The position numbers were made by a program, and so were the translations under genes. A DNA stretch of 64,000 nucleotides from Bugula neritina (taxonomy: Eukaryota; Bryozoa; Gymnolaemata; Cheilostomatida; Bugulidae), in assembly GCA_964035545.1 (NCBI GenBank), contig OZ037766.1, positions 10,983,722-11,047,721 on the forward strand, given 5' to 3'. A model generated the notes under the pieces. That model did not search any database. It was not told the origin of the DNA and saw only the letters and a list, made by a program, of their open reading frames with translations. This document shows, one piece after another, positions 25,531-38,650 of the stretch. The first letter of the stretch is position 1. Every line of letters begins with the position of its first letter.

Positions 25531-26455
25531 ACTAAAAGTAAATGCCCTTATTATTGATTATTCATGATTAACCCATCATAATAAAGGCATTAGGATTATC
25601 ATTATCATTATGGTAAGGTTATACTGAATATGTTTATAATAATGCTATGGTCATGACTCATGATGATCCTCAAATGTCATGCAGCGATCTTTATACTTCA
25701 TCTTACTGTTAGTGTTAGTGCTAGTAAGTGTAAGTTTAAGTCTCACTGTAAATAACAGTATACTCATAGTTCATACTAAAACACTCAAAGTAAAAGTAAA
25801 TGATCTGATAATAATTATTGATTATTTAATATGCCTTGACTTTCACGGGTGATGATAATAATTGTCATAGTTATAGGTGAGAGTCACAATCATGATAGTG
25901 AAAAATTATAATATTCACATAAAACTTTGAGCATTCATGTCTTCAGTAGAAGTAACTTCACTGCAATGAGTAGTAGTTATAATGTTAGCTGCATTCATCT
26001 TCATTGACTTACTTCATCTAACTGCTAATATGTGATCTAGCTATGAAATATATATACTAAAAAACCTGTGTAACTTGTGCTATTTTTTAAAGTTACATCC
26101 TAGCTTTGCAACTGTAAGTGAATTGATGCTAATTTTATAGCAATGCTTTTAGCTGATCTACTCTAGGAATATATTATTGTTATTTAGATTATGATCAATA
26201 TTTTTTTGAAAGTTATCATTCAATAATAATTGTTTATTGCTAACTTACAATGATAATTCAAACAAAGATAAAATATTTGTTAATTCAACGATATAGCTGT
26301 CTTCATTCTATATTTATTATTAAAAGTTCTCCAACATTTTGTTTTTTCAATTCTTTGTAATATTGGAGTATCCTGTCATTATAGGGGCTATGACGATCAT
26401 TTGGAGTATCGCTGTCTTAAAGGACATGTGCATGTGATCACTCAGTGTATTTAAA

Positions 26456-29400
26456 ATGGTCAACAGAAAGGTAATGAACTCCTAGTTAGAGACATCATAA
26501 TAGCTTCTTGAGCTCTCACCTTTTTTATACAAATAAAATGTGTTGCTATGTCTGAAAGTTACATGCTCTTATATCTCTTTTGTATTCATCTTAGTTTTTT
26601 AGTCTCCATTAAACTCTGAAATTTTTTTCTTTGTCTATTTCCATACACACGCTACTTTGCCGCTTCACACTATAGTGAAATGGATATTCAAAGATAACGA
26701 GATTCGGCCCAAAATTAGAGACATTTAAAAAAGAATGTGTCTGAAAAAAAGAAGTCATTCCTTGCAAAAAAAGTTATCTTTTCAAAATACTTTCAATAAT
26801 GTGTGCTGTTAACTAAAATAGATGGACATAGTGAAATTTTTTCAACAATTATACCTTGATGACAACTTTGAATTTTGAACAATTAATGAAAATTAAATAG
26901 GTCTGTGAAATCAAAACCAACAAGTTCTTTGGTAGCTGAGAAAGTCGATCTCTATGAATTATGGGCTGCATATCTAGCGGATATATTTGCTGCACCAAAT
27001 AACCTGAATTTTAAAAATAAAAAGGTACAATCGTCATGTCAAACTTTTCATGAAATCATCAACCCTTTCAAACCTACGCTGAAATGTGATAGACTCAGAA
27101 AGTTTTTTCCCTAACATTCAGTGAACTTTCAAAAGTAGAACTTAGTTCAGATTGTCTTTCAAAAGAAAAATTTTAATTTCATTTCTCTATTTTCAGAAAA
27201 GGGTATACTTAACTTGACTGGTCGCTTATTTTGATGATTTGTTGCAAGTGACTTTACAGGAGTTACAATAGGGCCTAATTTACTTCAATTAACATTTTCC
27301 AATTATACTGCTTGACATTAAAAAGTTTTAATAGCTATAAAATTAGGTTTTTCAAGAAAACATTTGTAGGAAATTCTAATAATCATTAGAAATTGTTTTT
27401 AAATTACCTCAAGTTTCTTGTAGTATTGAATGAGTTGTAATCATGAAAAGTTTTTTATACTTAGTACCATGCAGCCAAATGTGTTTTGACAGCTTTATGG
27501 AAGCTTGAAGGACACGTTTGCCTGCATTATGTTATACCTTATTGTAAGATAACAAAATGTCCATAAAATAGATGTACCATAGAATTCAGATATTTCATTT
27601 GAGTGAAATGAGTGAGTCTTGAACTTTTTTATGGTACATATAAGTGGTAAATGGCTAAAAAAAAAGCTGGACTTCATCTGAAGTTTTTGCAATAAGACTA
27701 TTTTGCACATGTAGTATTTGCTATTACAGAGAGCACCTTGGTGGAGCAGAGAGGCTAATTCCGCAGCGCTTGGCTCAAAAAAACCTAAATCCTATGTTGG
27801 TCAACGATTGTCTAATAATGTGAATGGATCAACAGAAACCTCATCAGTGTTATCAAATACTGCGGAAGAAAGGGACTTTAATAGGAAAACTGAGTTGGCC
27901 AGCAACATCGACCCTTATAAGTCATCTGATATAGATAATAATCAAAATTCATTAGTTTGTAATGATGCACCTGGGGTTTCTGTCGACTACAACCATACTC
28001 TTGTTGGAAACACGGTCTACGCTTCACCATGTAGTTTGAATTCAGGAGATGTAACACCTACCAAGGATGAAGAGCCTGTATGGAAGATTATTGATAATAC
28101 AAATGATGAAACTGAAGGTCCTATTGAACATGAAGATTTTGGTGAGCTGATTGTTACAAGTCAAAGTGGTGATCTGCCTGAAAACACTTGCTCTAATTCC
28201 TCATTACCTAACCATTCCTCCACCTCTGCATTTGAAAGTGCTAATACTGGCAATGCAGCTCCTAATGCTAACGCTACTGTTGCTACAAATGATGCGTCAT
28301 CTATTTGTGTTGAAACCGGTGTTCAGTCGACATCTGACACTTTGGTATCTCCGATTTCAAAAATAGAAAGTGATGTTAAAAAGCGTTTGGGATCTGTTGA
28401 TTCTACTAGATCCTCAATAACAATGAGCTCTGGCCAGAGTTCTGTAAGCTCCAGTTCTTCTAAACACAAAAAGTCTCATCATAGTGGTCGCCATTCAACT
28501 AAAAGTTCTCATGAAAGTGATCAGAGAAAGTCTAGATCCAAGAGTCGTGATGATGATCATAAACATGAACCTCCCAGAAAGTTACGCAAATTAACGGTAG
28601 CCTATGATGAGCTGCGAGCCAAAAATGGTACAGCACTTCCTGCACGAACCTACGATCCTTTGAACCCATGGGACAAGTACTCAGCCTTTGGTAGAAGAGG
28701 TGATAGGACTAAACATCTGTCAAGAAAATATTATGTTTCTAAATTTGCTAAACATGGAGAGAGTTCCGCTTCATTTACCACAAAGAATCGGAGCTCGTCA
28801 AGTTTAGAAAAGTCTAGTTTCAAAAAGGAAATGTTTGATTCATCACACAGTAAAGATACTTATAGTAACCCAGTATCAAAAGAAGATGATGTTAAGATTA
28901 AAGTTTTTTGTGAAAACAGTACAAGATCCGTCAAACCAGATACCACTTCAAAATCCCATTCCTCTGCAAATAAAGTATTTTACTCTAGTGATACTAGTAG
29001 ATATTCTAGAGCAAAATCCATCCTCTCTGCCCATAAACGGAAATCAGTTGTAATTAAAAAGCAAGAAACTAAAGCAGAGGGAATCCCTCGAATGATGACA
29101 GATGGGGATGGAATTGGAATCCTAAAGGTAAAGCAGAATCAAAGAAAGATGCTTATGAACACTTGTGTAAAGGAATACTATATGGAACCTGATGGATCAC
29201 TAGCCAAGGGAGTGAAGCCGTTGTTGGCGTTTAAAGTGGCTAACCCGCAGTTTGTATCTGAGTTTTATGAAAAGAAAACTGAAATACAGAATAGGCCAGT
29301 GGTAAGATTGTTTATGTAGTATCCGCATGAGAGAAACCGTTGTGGTATTATGAAATTTTGATTGTTTTTGGTGCCTTTGATTTTATCTATCTACTAACTA

Positions 29401-31696
29401 ATCATTTTCGAAAATCAGTAGAAAACTAGTTTTGTAACAACAGCATTTCTACTTTAAATATCCTTAGTTGATGTTCAATTCTCTAACGTAGTTCTTGCTA
29501 GAACTTTTATCAATTTGCAAATCACAATATATTTGAGGCTTTGGAATTAAAATTTATGCGATTGGGTTTAATGTTTGTAGGATTATTTTTATTTTTAAGA
29601 ATTTTTGTGAAGCCTTTCAAAATAAGCTTCAACAATCCTTTTTAGAGTTGAATTTTTAGTACAATATTCAAAACTCTTTTGCTGCCCATTGCTTTATTCT
29701 GCATTTTATATGATGAACTGAACTGAACCTTAAACATATATTTGGGACATACTATACTCAGCACCTTTTACTTTTAGCTAAATGGTTTAAAAATCAAAAA
29801 TGGTAATACAAAAAGTTTTGGCAAGACTCGAAAACTTTAACTTTCAATTGAAAAGTAGTTGCCAAGTATAAAACGGGATTATTTGAAGTTGATTATGATA
29901 GTGGATCAGGAAAGAGTTCACTCAAAGTATTAAACATTACTAATGATCACATGATTCTATTATCGCAGAGTGACTCTGAAATGGTTTACAAGCTAATGAA
30001 GGAAAGATTTGTGTTTAAAGTCAAGCTGGGTTTGGATAGACTTGAACAGTTTGTCACAGATGGCATCACTGTGAATGGTCAAAGAGCATTTTTCTCGCAG
30101 CATCGCCACATGGACACTATTTACAAGGTGCACTATCTGGTTTCATATGTTTTAATATTCATTGCTGTGATGTTCATTTATGAACTCTATTATCAGAGAT
30201 ATCGGTTTGAGGTTAAAGAATCAACTGTAGAGCTATGGCTTGTATGATTTCATCATTGTTTCTACTTGTATCCTACGATGCAGACTCCCATTCATGTGCT
30301 CAACTGTCTCATACATTTTTATTCCTTTGTTAAAAGTTACACCATCATCACCATCAATTAAGATGTGAACTGGCACTTGAGATATTAATTACAACTATAT
30401 ATTATGTGTGTGAATAGGTAGCTGATATATTCTTTATCTTTTCTTTTAACTGGAGTGCCATGTAAACTACCATGCTTCAAATGTATTTATTATTTGATCT
30501 GAAAGGTTTTCTTAGTTAGAATAGGTTTGTGTAAAAGTGATATAATTTTAAGAGCCATGTTTTGGGAAAAACTCAGTGGAGCGTAGAGGTCAAAGTGGGT
30601 GTGTCCTATGACTTCTTGCTCCTACATCCAAAACTCAAACCCACATTTCAGACAAAATCCCTAGTTGATCAAATTGATATTCCAACCAGCACTTCTCACT
30701 TCCTTGTACTCACATCCTCTTACTAAACATAATGGCAGTAAGGCATTGTCCGGGCATGCATGTACAATGCTTGGGTGCCCGTACAATGCTTGCATACAAG
30801 TACAATACTTGTATTGTAAATGTGTGTCTTTGTAGCTTTTTCTCAGGTGATAGTTCAAGTGTTTTTCCAACTAACAATTGTAATGAATGTCTCCTTGCTT
30901 TACATGAGTTTGATTTTGTTGAAAGAATGCTGTGTTGCTGTACCGCTATGCTGATGCTTGCCTCGGATGGACTAAATTGAAGTACTTTCCAAAGTCGACT
31001 CCAATAGTTCTTCTGGTACACAAGGTAGATTAGTCACTCATATGCATTGTACAGTATCCAGCACTTGTATGGATATATTCTGTGTAACGAATGTTAAGGT
31101 TAATTTACATTCGTAGACCAAACAAATCATATTTATTTTGTTCTTCTTTGACAGATAATATCAACAATGATAAATATGTTTTCTATTATAACTTTAGTAA
31201 TTCATTCTTCATTTATTCAAGGTGACATCTAGTGAATACTGGCTGGTTGCCTATCTTTTTCAGTTACTATTTGAACAGGTTTTCAAAATTCTTGAGAACA
31301 ATAAATAATTTGCCGTTACTCTATTGTAATAGTGTAGATTGTTGTATGTTGCCTTTGTTTTTGAATTGAAAAAAAAGTTGAAACGCCTCCCTCAAAAAGT
31401 CTATATAACGTATTTTTCACTAGCATTGTCATAAGTTATAAGTGATTAAAGCCAAAGTTGTATGTGGTATCGCAATAAGTAAAGTGATGTCTTTGATAGG
31501 TTGTCTATGGCAGGACCAGAACATTTCCGCACATTACTGACACCCAGTATATTAAACGAACTCATCACTGTGACTGCCTTAAACAAACTCGCTTCAACAT
31601 AGAGCTTCATGGTGATGATAAACTTCGCATGAGCCTGAATGCTAGTAAGGTAATAACACCCAACTGTAGCATTCTCTTTTGCAGGCAACTCCTTGC

Positions 31697-31755
<59 letters not shown>

Positions 31756-32364
31756 TCCCTCTCCCTCTCCCTCTCCCTCTCCCTCTCCCTCTCCCTCTCC
31801 CTCTCCCTCTCCCTCTCCCTCTCCCTCTCCCTCTCCCTCTCCCTCTCCCTCTCCCTCTCCCTCTCCCTCTCCCTCTCCCTCTCCCTCTCCCTCTCCCTCT
31901 CCCTCTCCCTCTCCCTCTCCCTCTCCCTCTCCCTCTCCCTCTCCCTCTCCCTCTCCCTCTCCCTCTCCCTCTCCCTCTCCCTCTCCCTCTCCCTCTCCCT
32001 CTCCCTCTCCCTCTCCCTCTCCCTCTCCCTCTCCCTCTCCCTCTCCCTCTCCCTCTCCCTCTCCCTCTCCCTCTCCCTCTCCCTCTCCCTCTCCCTCTCC
32101 CTCTCCCTCTCCCTCTCCCTCTCCCTCTCCCTCTCCCTCTCCCTCTCCCTCTCCCTCTCCCTCTCCCTCTCCCTCTCCCTCTCCCTCTCCCTCTCCCTCT
32201 CCCTCTCCCTCTCCCTCTCCCTCTCCCTCTCCCTCTCCCTCTCCCTCTCCCTCTCCCTCTCCCTCTCCCTCTCCCTCTCCCTCTCCCTCCCTCCCTCCCT
32301 CCCTCCCTCCCTCCCTCCCTCCCTCCCTCCCTCCCTCCCTCCCTCCCTCCCTCCCTCCCTCCCT

Positions 32365-32405
<41 letters not shown>

Positions 32406-34631
32406 ATTGCTTCTCATAAATCTGCCAACCATGTTGTAGTTTAAAGGCTTTAGTAGTTTCTATAAGCAGAGGAGAAGGGCTTTATTAGCCTGGTTGCAGC
32501 TTAAAAACGCTGTGGTTGTAGTTGCTGGTATTGTGATAATGGTTTTAGTATTTTTTATATTTGTCAGCAACAAGTTGGGGTAGTTGCAAGTATGTGAAGA
32601 ATTTGAATTTGTTTAATTGCAATAACAAATATAGATAAGCCAGCTCTACTATATACATATGTAGGTCTCCATTTTGCTCATTGGCTATGCTGATTATGTG
32701 CAACTATTTGCCCTAAATTCACCAATAGCTGATTAGTATCTATATTTCCTTTACTAAAACTTGCTGTTTAGTTAGAATCTCTAACATATAAACATATTGA
32801 TCCAAATGGACAAAAAAATATAGCCTTTACATAACATATCACAAGCCATAGTCTATTATTTCAGCAAAGAGTAATGGTATATAAAGGAAATGAAGAAATA
32901 ACTACCATTTATTATTATTACATTATATTATTATGCAAACAATATGCCAGCTTTGCAATCTGGTGGTAGAAAACTGCAAAGTAATTGCTACCACAAGTAA
33001 CTGGGCAAGTAAGCATGGTGGTCACTACTGGTGGTGATCATGGCTATGCACTTGAATTGACAAGGATAAAATTACCAGAGTTTTCATGTCTTATAAACAA
33101 TTGTACTCCTCAAATCCTCTTTATTTTAGGTTATTATAGCAGATTTTGCGGATGATGGAAGCTTCCGGGAAAGACCTCGTCAAATTTTGCCTTATGCATT
33201 TATTGTCTATTGTAATGAAAAGATCACGAAGGAAGAGGAGAGCAAAATGAAACAGGATGTGTTGGAGTGGAAGCGGCAGTTTGAGCTGCAGCGCTTCAAG
33301 CTTCTTGCCACTAGTGAAATGTTACGACGTCAGGCATTGCAACGCCAGCAGGCTGTTCAGCGGCCTAATGTAGTACCTGGTTACACCGAAACTCATGAGC
33401 CAAAAGCTAAAGCCGGCAAGTCAAAGGTTGGCAGCAGAGATTCTCCTCTTGGACGGGTAAACACCAACAGTATTGATGAAGTTCTCAGCTCACTGAGGTC
33501 TAGTGCCGTGCAGCAAATAGATTCATCATTGCCTGAACCAACAGCTGTGAGGATTGATAAACCAATAGCTATGAGAATTGATAAACCAACAGTTTTGAGA
33601 GCTGAGAAACCTGCAGCTGTAACAACTGATAAACCTGTAGCTTTGACACCAACAGATGTAACACCTGATAAACCAACAGTTGTAGCACCTGATGTACCTC
33701 AGGTAAAACCTGTGCAAGCGAGATTAGCCTATAGAGATTCTAGTAGTCCTCACTCAGTGTCTACTCCCGAGACCTCAGCTAAAAACAAATCATCTAAATG
33801 TTCTGTAATCACAAGTACAAATGCAGAAAAGCAGAGGGTTGGTGAATCAGAAGAGCTAGTTAGCTCTACACAACATCAGTCTTATGCAGATGCTTCTACA
33901 GCTACACCTGCTCTAGAGACCAAAGATGCTGGTGTTCAAGTAAAGACCCAGTCTACCATTATCTCTCTTCAGAAGAGAAATGTGTCACTCAGTGCTTCTA
34001 CCCAAACCCCTGATCTAGACAAAGATGACAGCTATGAGGCCTGTTTGTTAAGAGGGGGGCCCTTGCCACCGGCCCCACCCGCTCAAACTACTCACTGTAA
34101 CAGATGCAATAGAGAGATGAGTACCACTGGCTCCCCAGGCCGTGGTGATCGAGTGATTGCAAAGTTGTTTAAAAGTAGTAAAGATAAGCCTCAGAAACAA
34201 TATCCTTCACTCTCTGATAGATTTCTGGAAGTAAATAATGAAAAAGACATATTTATAGGTAAGAACCTGTTTTGTTATTTGTTGTTGATAAAAAGAGCTA
34301 TAAACAATTGTTCCTATAGAAAGCTGTCAATAACTTGAGTGTTGATAGTGTACTAGTTATCATAAATTATCTCAGTCTTGGTGTAATTAATTTAACCAAC
34401 AGTTTACCAACATGTCAACAACAGAACACTACTGTCTGCTTCGCTTTGAATTCTTGTACATCACTGATATATTATGTGGTAGTGAGAGCTTCACCTTCTC
34501 ATTCAAATGCTGAGGGCAGTTTTACTATTGTATGAAATGTCATGTAAAGCAGTTGATTTCTTAAGTATTCATAAATTATAACTCTTATTCCATTTGTAGA
34601 TGAAGATGAAATAGCAGCTCTGAACCAATAA
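26456..34631 (+). CDS. Unrecognised large protein with C-terminal module shared with the 41.9-kb gene
   Basis: Supported exons: 27730-29301, 29969-30127, 31500-31649, 33130-34258, 34600-34631 (1013 codons plus stop, phases consistent). Upstream, an exon ending at 27024 ([15 protein letters not shown]...) joins in phase; its start is uncertain. One solution is ATG 26456-26470 spliced to 26941; another is an unseen 5' exon joined at 26900. Features in order: Ser/Lys-rich disordered region; a conserved-looking block around [16 protein letters not shown]; probable beta-rich region ([14 protein letters not shown] ... [20 protein letters not shown] ... [17 protein letters not shown]); basic Gln/Arg helix ([20 protein letters not shown]); degenerate DKP repeats at about 33540-33710; then a terminal module with VQV, STQTP, a CxxC pair (HCNRCN) and SDRF. 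I do not recognise the family. The 1.5-kb intron before 33130 contains the giant CT tract. Confidence 0.65.
31699..32403 (+). repeat. 705-base pure pyrimidine tract: (CT)n-(CCCTCT)n-(CCCT)n-(CT)n
   Basis: Order: about 52 bases of CT, then roughly 90 near-perfect CCCTCT hexamers (31751 to about 32288), about 21 CCCT tetramers, then CT again. It lies in the sense strand of an intron of the large unrecognised gene. The long SP-, PL- and ER-type open frames across it are repeat artefacts. Length may be an assembly estimate. Confidence 0.98.
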
Positions 34632-34949
34632 TGAAAACAATAGCCAAACCATGCTTCTTCTTGAGTTTGATAGGTACGTAGTTTGATATTTTAGTATTCC
34701 AAACACTTGTCAAGGTATGTCAGTTTCCATGTTTTTTTGTGTTCTGACAAGTTGAATTTATTAGTGACTTCTTAAGTCTATAGATGCTTCTATGACATTG
34801 AATTTAATCAAATGAAGTGCATATTGTCACGACATACAAATATAATAGAATATTAAATATGACACAAAATATGGTGTTATTAGAAAGTGTTTTTCTCCAT
34901 CACTTGTATTAAAAAATTAAGCTGCCAATGTTGAGCAACAAAATTAGAG
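34632..34949. other. 3' flank of the 26-34 kb gene
   Basis: Probable 3' untranslated sequence and unique AT-rich DNA. No clear AATAAA was picked out and no exon is visible. Confidence 0.3.
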
Positions 34950-35180
34950 AGCAGCCATGATCTATAGGGGTTAGAGCATTGGCTTAGTAAGCATGTAGTC
35001 ATCTGTTCGTACTTCGTATCCTAGTTAAGGCTATTGATGATGTTAGAAAGAGCATCCACATATCAACAAGTCCTTACTTAGCCAACTTTGAAAAACAAAC
35101 TCTTTCCATCAGGTGGTTCTCACAAAGATAGTGACTATAAACTTACGTTAGTTAATCAACAGAGTTGTGGCCACCATATC
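34950..35180 (+). repeat. tRNA-derived SINE (best copy in window)
   Basis: The 5' part has a tRNA-like head (GCAGCCATGATCTATAGGGG, TTAGAGCATTGGCTTAGTAAG) with a B-box-like TCTGTTCGTACTTC. It is followed by a body with AAGAGCATCCAC, a CTTTCCATCAGG segment and CACAAAGATAGTGACTATAA. Degenerate heads with the same start occur at 19.6 kb and, on the minus strand, at 35.6 kb. Confidence 0.6.
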
Positions 35181-35559
35181 ATTATTTTGTGTTGACTTGG
35201 AGTTTGAATTTATCTAGACTCATCAATTTTTACTTTATTTTAAAACTAAATACAGTTGTCAAGTTTAAAACTCTTACAGATATACTACAGTGTATCATAT
35301 CTTCATATTTGTAACAGACTCGTTCATTATAACCAGTTACTGGCTGTTAGTATTAGCATTTGTTATCAGTATTTATTACCATTATTCTGGATAATGGGCT
35401 TGTATGTTTCTAACTAAAGATATCAAACTTGTTAGCGTTTGATTTCAAGTAGTTTTTAAACATATTTTATTAAGCACACTCGTAGATAAAGTGTAGTGTA
35501 TCAAATTAATGATTTGAGTTGAATTTGAAAAATATTTTATAATGGAATAGGTTGCTAGC

Positions 35560-35630
35560 ATTGAAGATACGTCCTTGTGTTTGGTAAGCTAGTACTCAAA
35601 CCACTAGACCAGGTTGTTTTGCTATAAAAA
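35560..35630 (-). repeat. Degenerate SINE head (minus strand)
   Basis: On the minus strand, CCTGGTCTAGTGGTTTGAG then TACTAGCTTACCAAACAC resembles the tRNA-like head of the SINE 600 bases upstream. No body is recognisable. Confidence 0.4.
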
Positions 35631-37229
35631 CCCTATATAATTGGTGAAAAAATTTATTTAGTATAAAGTCTGTAAAATATTTTTCTTATATTTCGGATTA
35701 CATATATTTAAGTGTTTTATTTTTAAAATGATCAAATTCATAATGTTAAAGAACATCTTGCAATAATTTTATTTCCAGTAAGCATTGTGGAACTGTTTTC
35801 ATTCCCAGAGGCAAGTTGCTTATAACTGTGAAAAAAGTTGACATCATAAAACTTGAAATTTTCATATGAACAGTCATAAATAATTAGTAAAAGGCTATCA
35901 TAATTTATGCTGTTACCCAAAATTTGCAAAGCTGGTTTTTTAAGCTATTTGTAATCATTTGATTATAAATTGCTTTTCATTTTAGAGAATTGCCGAAACA
36001 ATTTGCAGTACCATTAATATAGTAATTTTGGGGCTTCTTAGAATTTCTAAGAAAACATTATTATGTTTAGGGAAGTTTGAGGTTTGTTTCTCATATATTT
36101 ATATGTGGTTTTATGCATGAATAATTAAGGGTAAACGTAAATAAATGTTGAAATTTCTTTTATGTTTTGTTATGTTCATTTAAAAGTATTTTATACAATG
36201 TTTAATGAAAATTTATAAAAGATAAGTAAGTGGCGATTCTGACTTATTACAGAGCAAATTTGTTAACCTTGACATTTTCATGGGAAACATTTGAACTTCA
36301 GTTTCAAACTATGGAAACCTGGTATAACCTAGAGCTTACGTCATAGAGATATGATAACTCCTAGCATAAACTACAATGGTGATGAAACTAAAATACATAG
36401 GCCCCGCATATTTTTTTCTATAAATGACATATATCAGTTCATGCTAATGTGATGACTGCTTCTTTTAGTGACTTTTTCCTTGTTAGATCATTTATATGCC
36501 CAGGAAGACTTTCAAGTTGTCAAAAATTATTGTTGCCTAATTTCTTTTGTAGATATCTACACTTTTAGAATGATCTTAAGCAGTCCGTTGAAGACAAAAT
36601 ATGTTGATTTTTATGATCATGTATAAATTTTACTGTTTTATATAATGTTTTGCAATGATCATGCAGGTATCTTACTGATTTTTACTTTCTGAATGGTTGC
36701 ATTTTACTAAAATCTTACTTTCTATTACACTCCTTTTAATGAATGTTTCTACTTTGATATTTTTATAATCCTAAGCAACAATGATTAGGAAATGGTTTAT
36801 TTAGATGTCTCAGAATAGACAATCGCATATATTATTTTAATTGTTTTTGAAGTAGTTTATGATACATGTATACATGTATAATGGTCTACTTGCATATATG
36901 CATTCCTACTTGTCAGAAATTGAATGTTTTCAATGACTAACTCTTTGAATCAAATAAATTCATCATTCACTTTTCATTTTAAGCGTTTTGATGTCACTAG
37001 CAAAATAATGTGGTAAAGGATTTTCATAACTCCAGGGACTTTTTATGGCTGCAAGCATGCCAGTACTAACATTATATTTGGTACACGATTTCTATCAGTA
37101 GTCTTCAACTAGTACTACATGTATGTGTGAGTTTGATATGGACAATACCGCTAATTGCATTAGTTTATAATACGGATTTCATGCTGTTAGTGGGAATGAG
37201 CCAACTACAAGAGTTATCTTCTCTGCCAG
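35631..37229. other. Non-coding AT-rich stretch
   Basis: No exon, RNA gene or repeat that I can name. A TACATGTATACATGTATA palindromic run occurs near 36865. Confidence 0.3.
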
Positions 37230-38650
37230 ACTATTCTGTACACAACCAGTTCTAGAACCTTGGGTAATAAGAAACTTAGCCAATCAAAGGCATGTACCAA
37301 CTTTAGCACCTCTCCATTATAACTTATATATGAAATCCAAAAAGTTTACCTACAATATACATGTTCTGAAAATTATAGTTATGCAACTCTCTTTATAATT
37401 TCATATCTCAAGTTCTAAATTATATATTTAAGAAGAAAAACTATAATTATGTATGCAAATTTTTCCTGAGCAAGCTTTACTGCAATACCAGCCATTGCTG
37501 AGTAGAATATATTAACAGCATTCTTCTCCAGTGAATAAGGTATTATTTGGCAAATATAACTAACTTATTCTAACTTTTTTTACTCCTTTTAAATTTTAAG
37601 CTCAAACATTTATGTGCAAACTATGAAATTCATTTATATCATACCTGAACAAACAATTAGCACAGCCCATTCACAAAATACGTCTTTATTATAAACATAA
37701 ATTGTGCATCTTCAAAAATAAAATATTAAATAATTTGAAATTGCAGGTAATTTGCTACAACATAATTAACTGGCCACGCTTTGAGTTTCTTAATGTTATT
37801 TGCTTTTAAAGTCTTAACACTTCTAAATGACTTGAAGTAGATGCATTGTTATATAACATCATTTCTATAATATGTTTCAATAATGATATGAACTAGAATT
37901 AAGTAGGAACACCTGTATTCTGTGTTGCAGACAAAAAGATTTATCATTCCATAGGCTACTTCAGGATTATTTACCATGTATGACAATACAGCCATCTTAC
38001 CCCTTGTACAGTAAAATAAATAATTTTATGTTATACTAGAAATTATTAGTATAAGTTTCTAAAACTATCTCATGAAAACATCTGTGGCTGTTGAAAAGTA
38101 GCATGTAGCATGTAAAGCTAATGGTTAATAACAGTGCCCAGCTAACAATAAATCTCAAGCAGCCCAGAAACATGCTGGTTTTGTGACATATGACTAATTA
38201 GTGTTTCAGTATATTATAAACCAATCAGCACTTATAACAACTGTAAGCAGCTGCATGTTAACTACTCAACTGGCCTAATCATAGTTATACACCAACTTTA
38301 CAAGTCTTGCAAGTTGCATCCTCCAACTGCAAAATAACATCATTATACTTTAACTTGCAACTATAATATTATATTCTGCCCAGCAACAGCTGGCATTATA
38401 ATAAAGCTTGTAGAGGGTATAGTTGCAGAAGTGGAACTTTTAATTGTACTTTTCAAACATATTATGTTAGAAATAATAACAAATTAATTAACTGAGGCTT
38501 ATGAACTTAAAATATGAAATCAAGTTCGTGAAACAAAAATTGCGTAGGTAATTTTTTCATGCAGAAGCACGCATTTAGTAGCTGATCTTAAAAAATTCAT
38601 ATCAGTTATAATGGTAAAATATTAGAGTGGTTGATGGACATTGGTTTTGA
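37230..38650. mobile_element. Long inverted-repeat DNA transposon, copy 3 (old)
   Basis: The left arm (about 37295-37440: CCATTATAACTTATATATGA ... TTTCATATCTCAAG) and the right arm (about 38490-38630, inverted: CATTATAACTGATATGAA ... TTTCATATTTTAAG) are diverged inverted copies of the terminal blocks of copies 1 and 2. No transposase remnant was seen between them. The ends are approximate. Confidence 0.5.

Larger units (their letters stand above)
22357..26455. other. Gene-poor intergenic region
   Basis: Mostly unique AT-rich sequence with only short chance frames. It includes a tandem 86-base duplication at 24032-24203 and a low-complexity island at 25180-25530. A short ATG frame at 23349 (MASPVLMFACLLETFNK...) is slightly exon-like but does not join any downstream exon in phase. 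Confidence 0.4.

Noticed and set aside
29850-29968. 5' extension of exon 29969-30127 ([17 protein letters not shown]...)
   Set aside because: Open and protein-like, but every acceptor that includes it is out of phase with the upstream donor at 29301, while CGCAG|AGT at 29969 is in phase.
31446-32444. Long open frames of ER, SP, LP and LS dipeptide repeats on both strands
   Set aside because: They are translations of the pure CT/CCCTCT repeat tract; all frames stay open because the repeat contains no stop codons.
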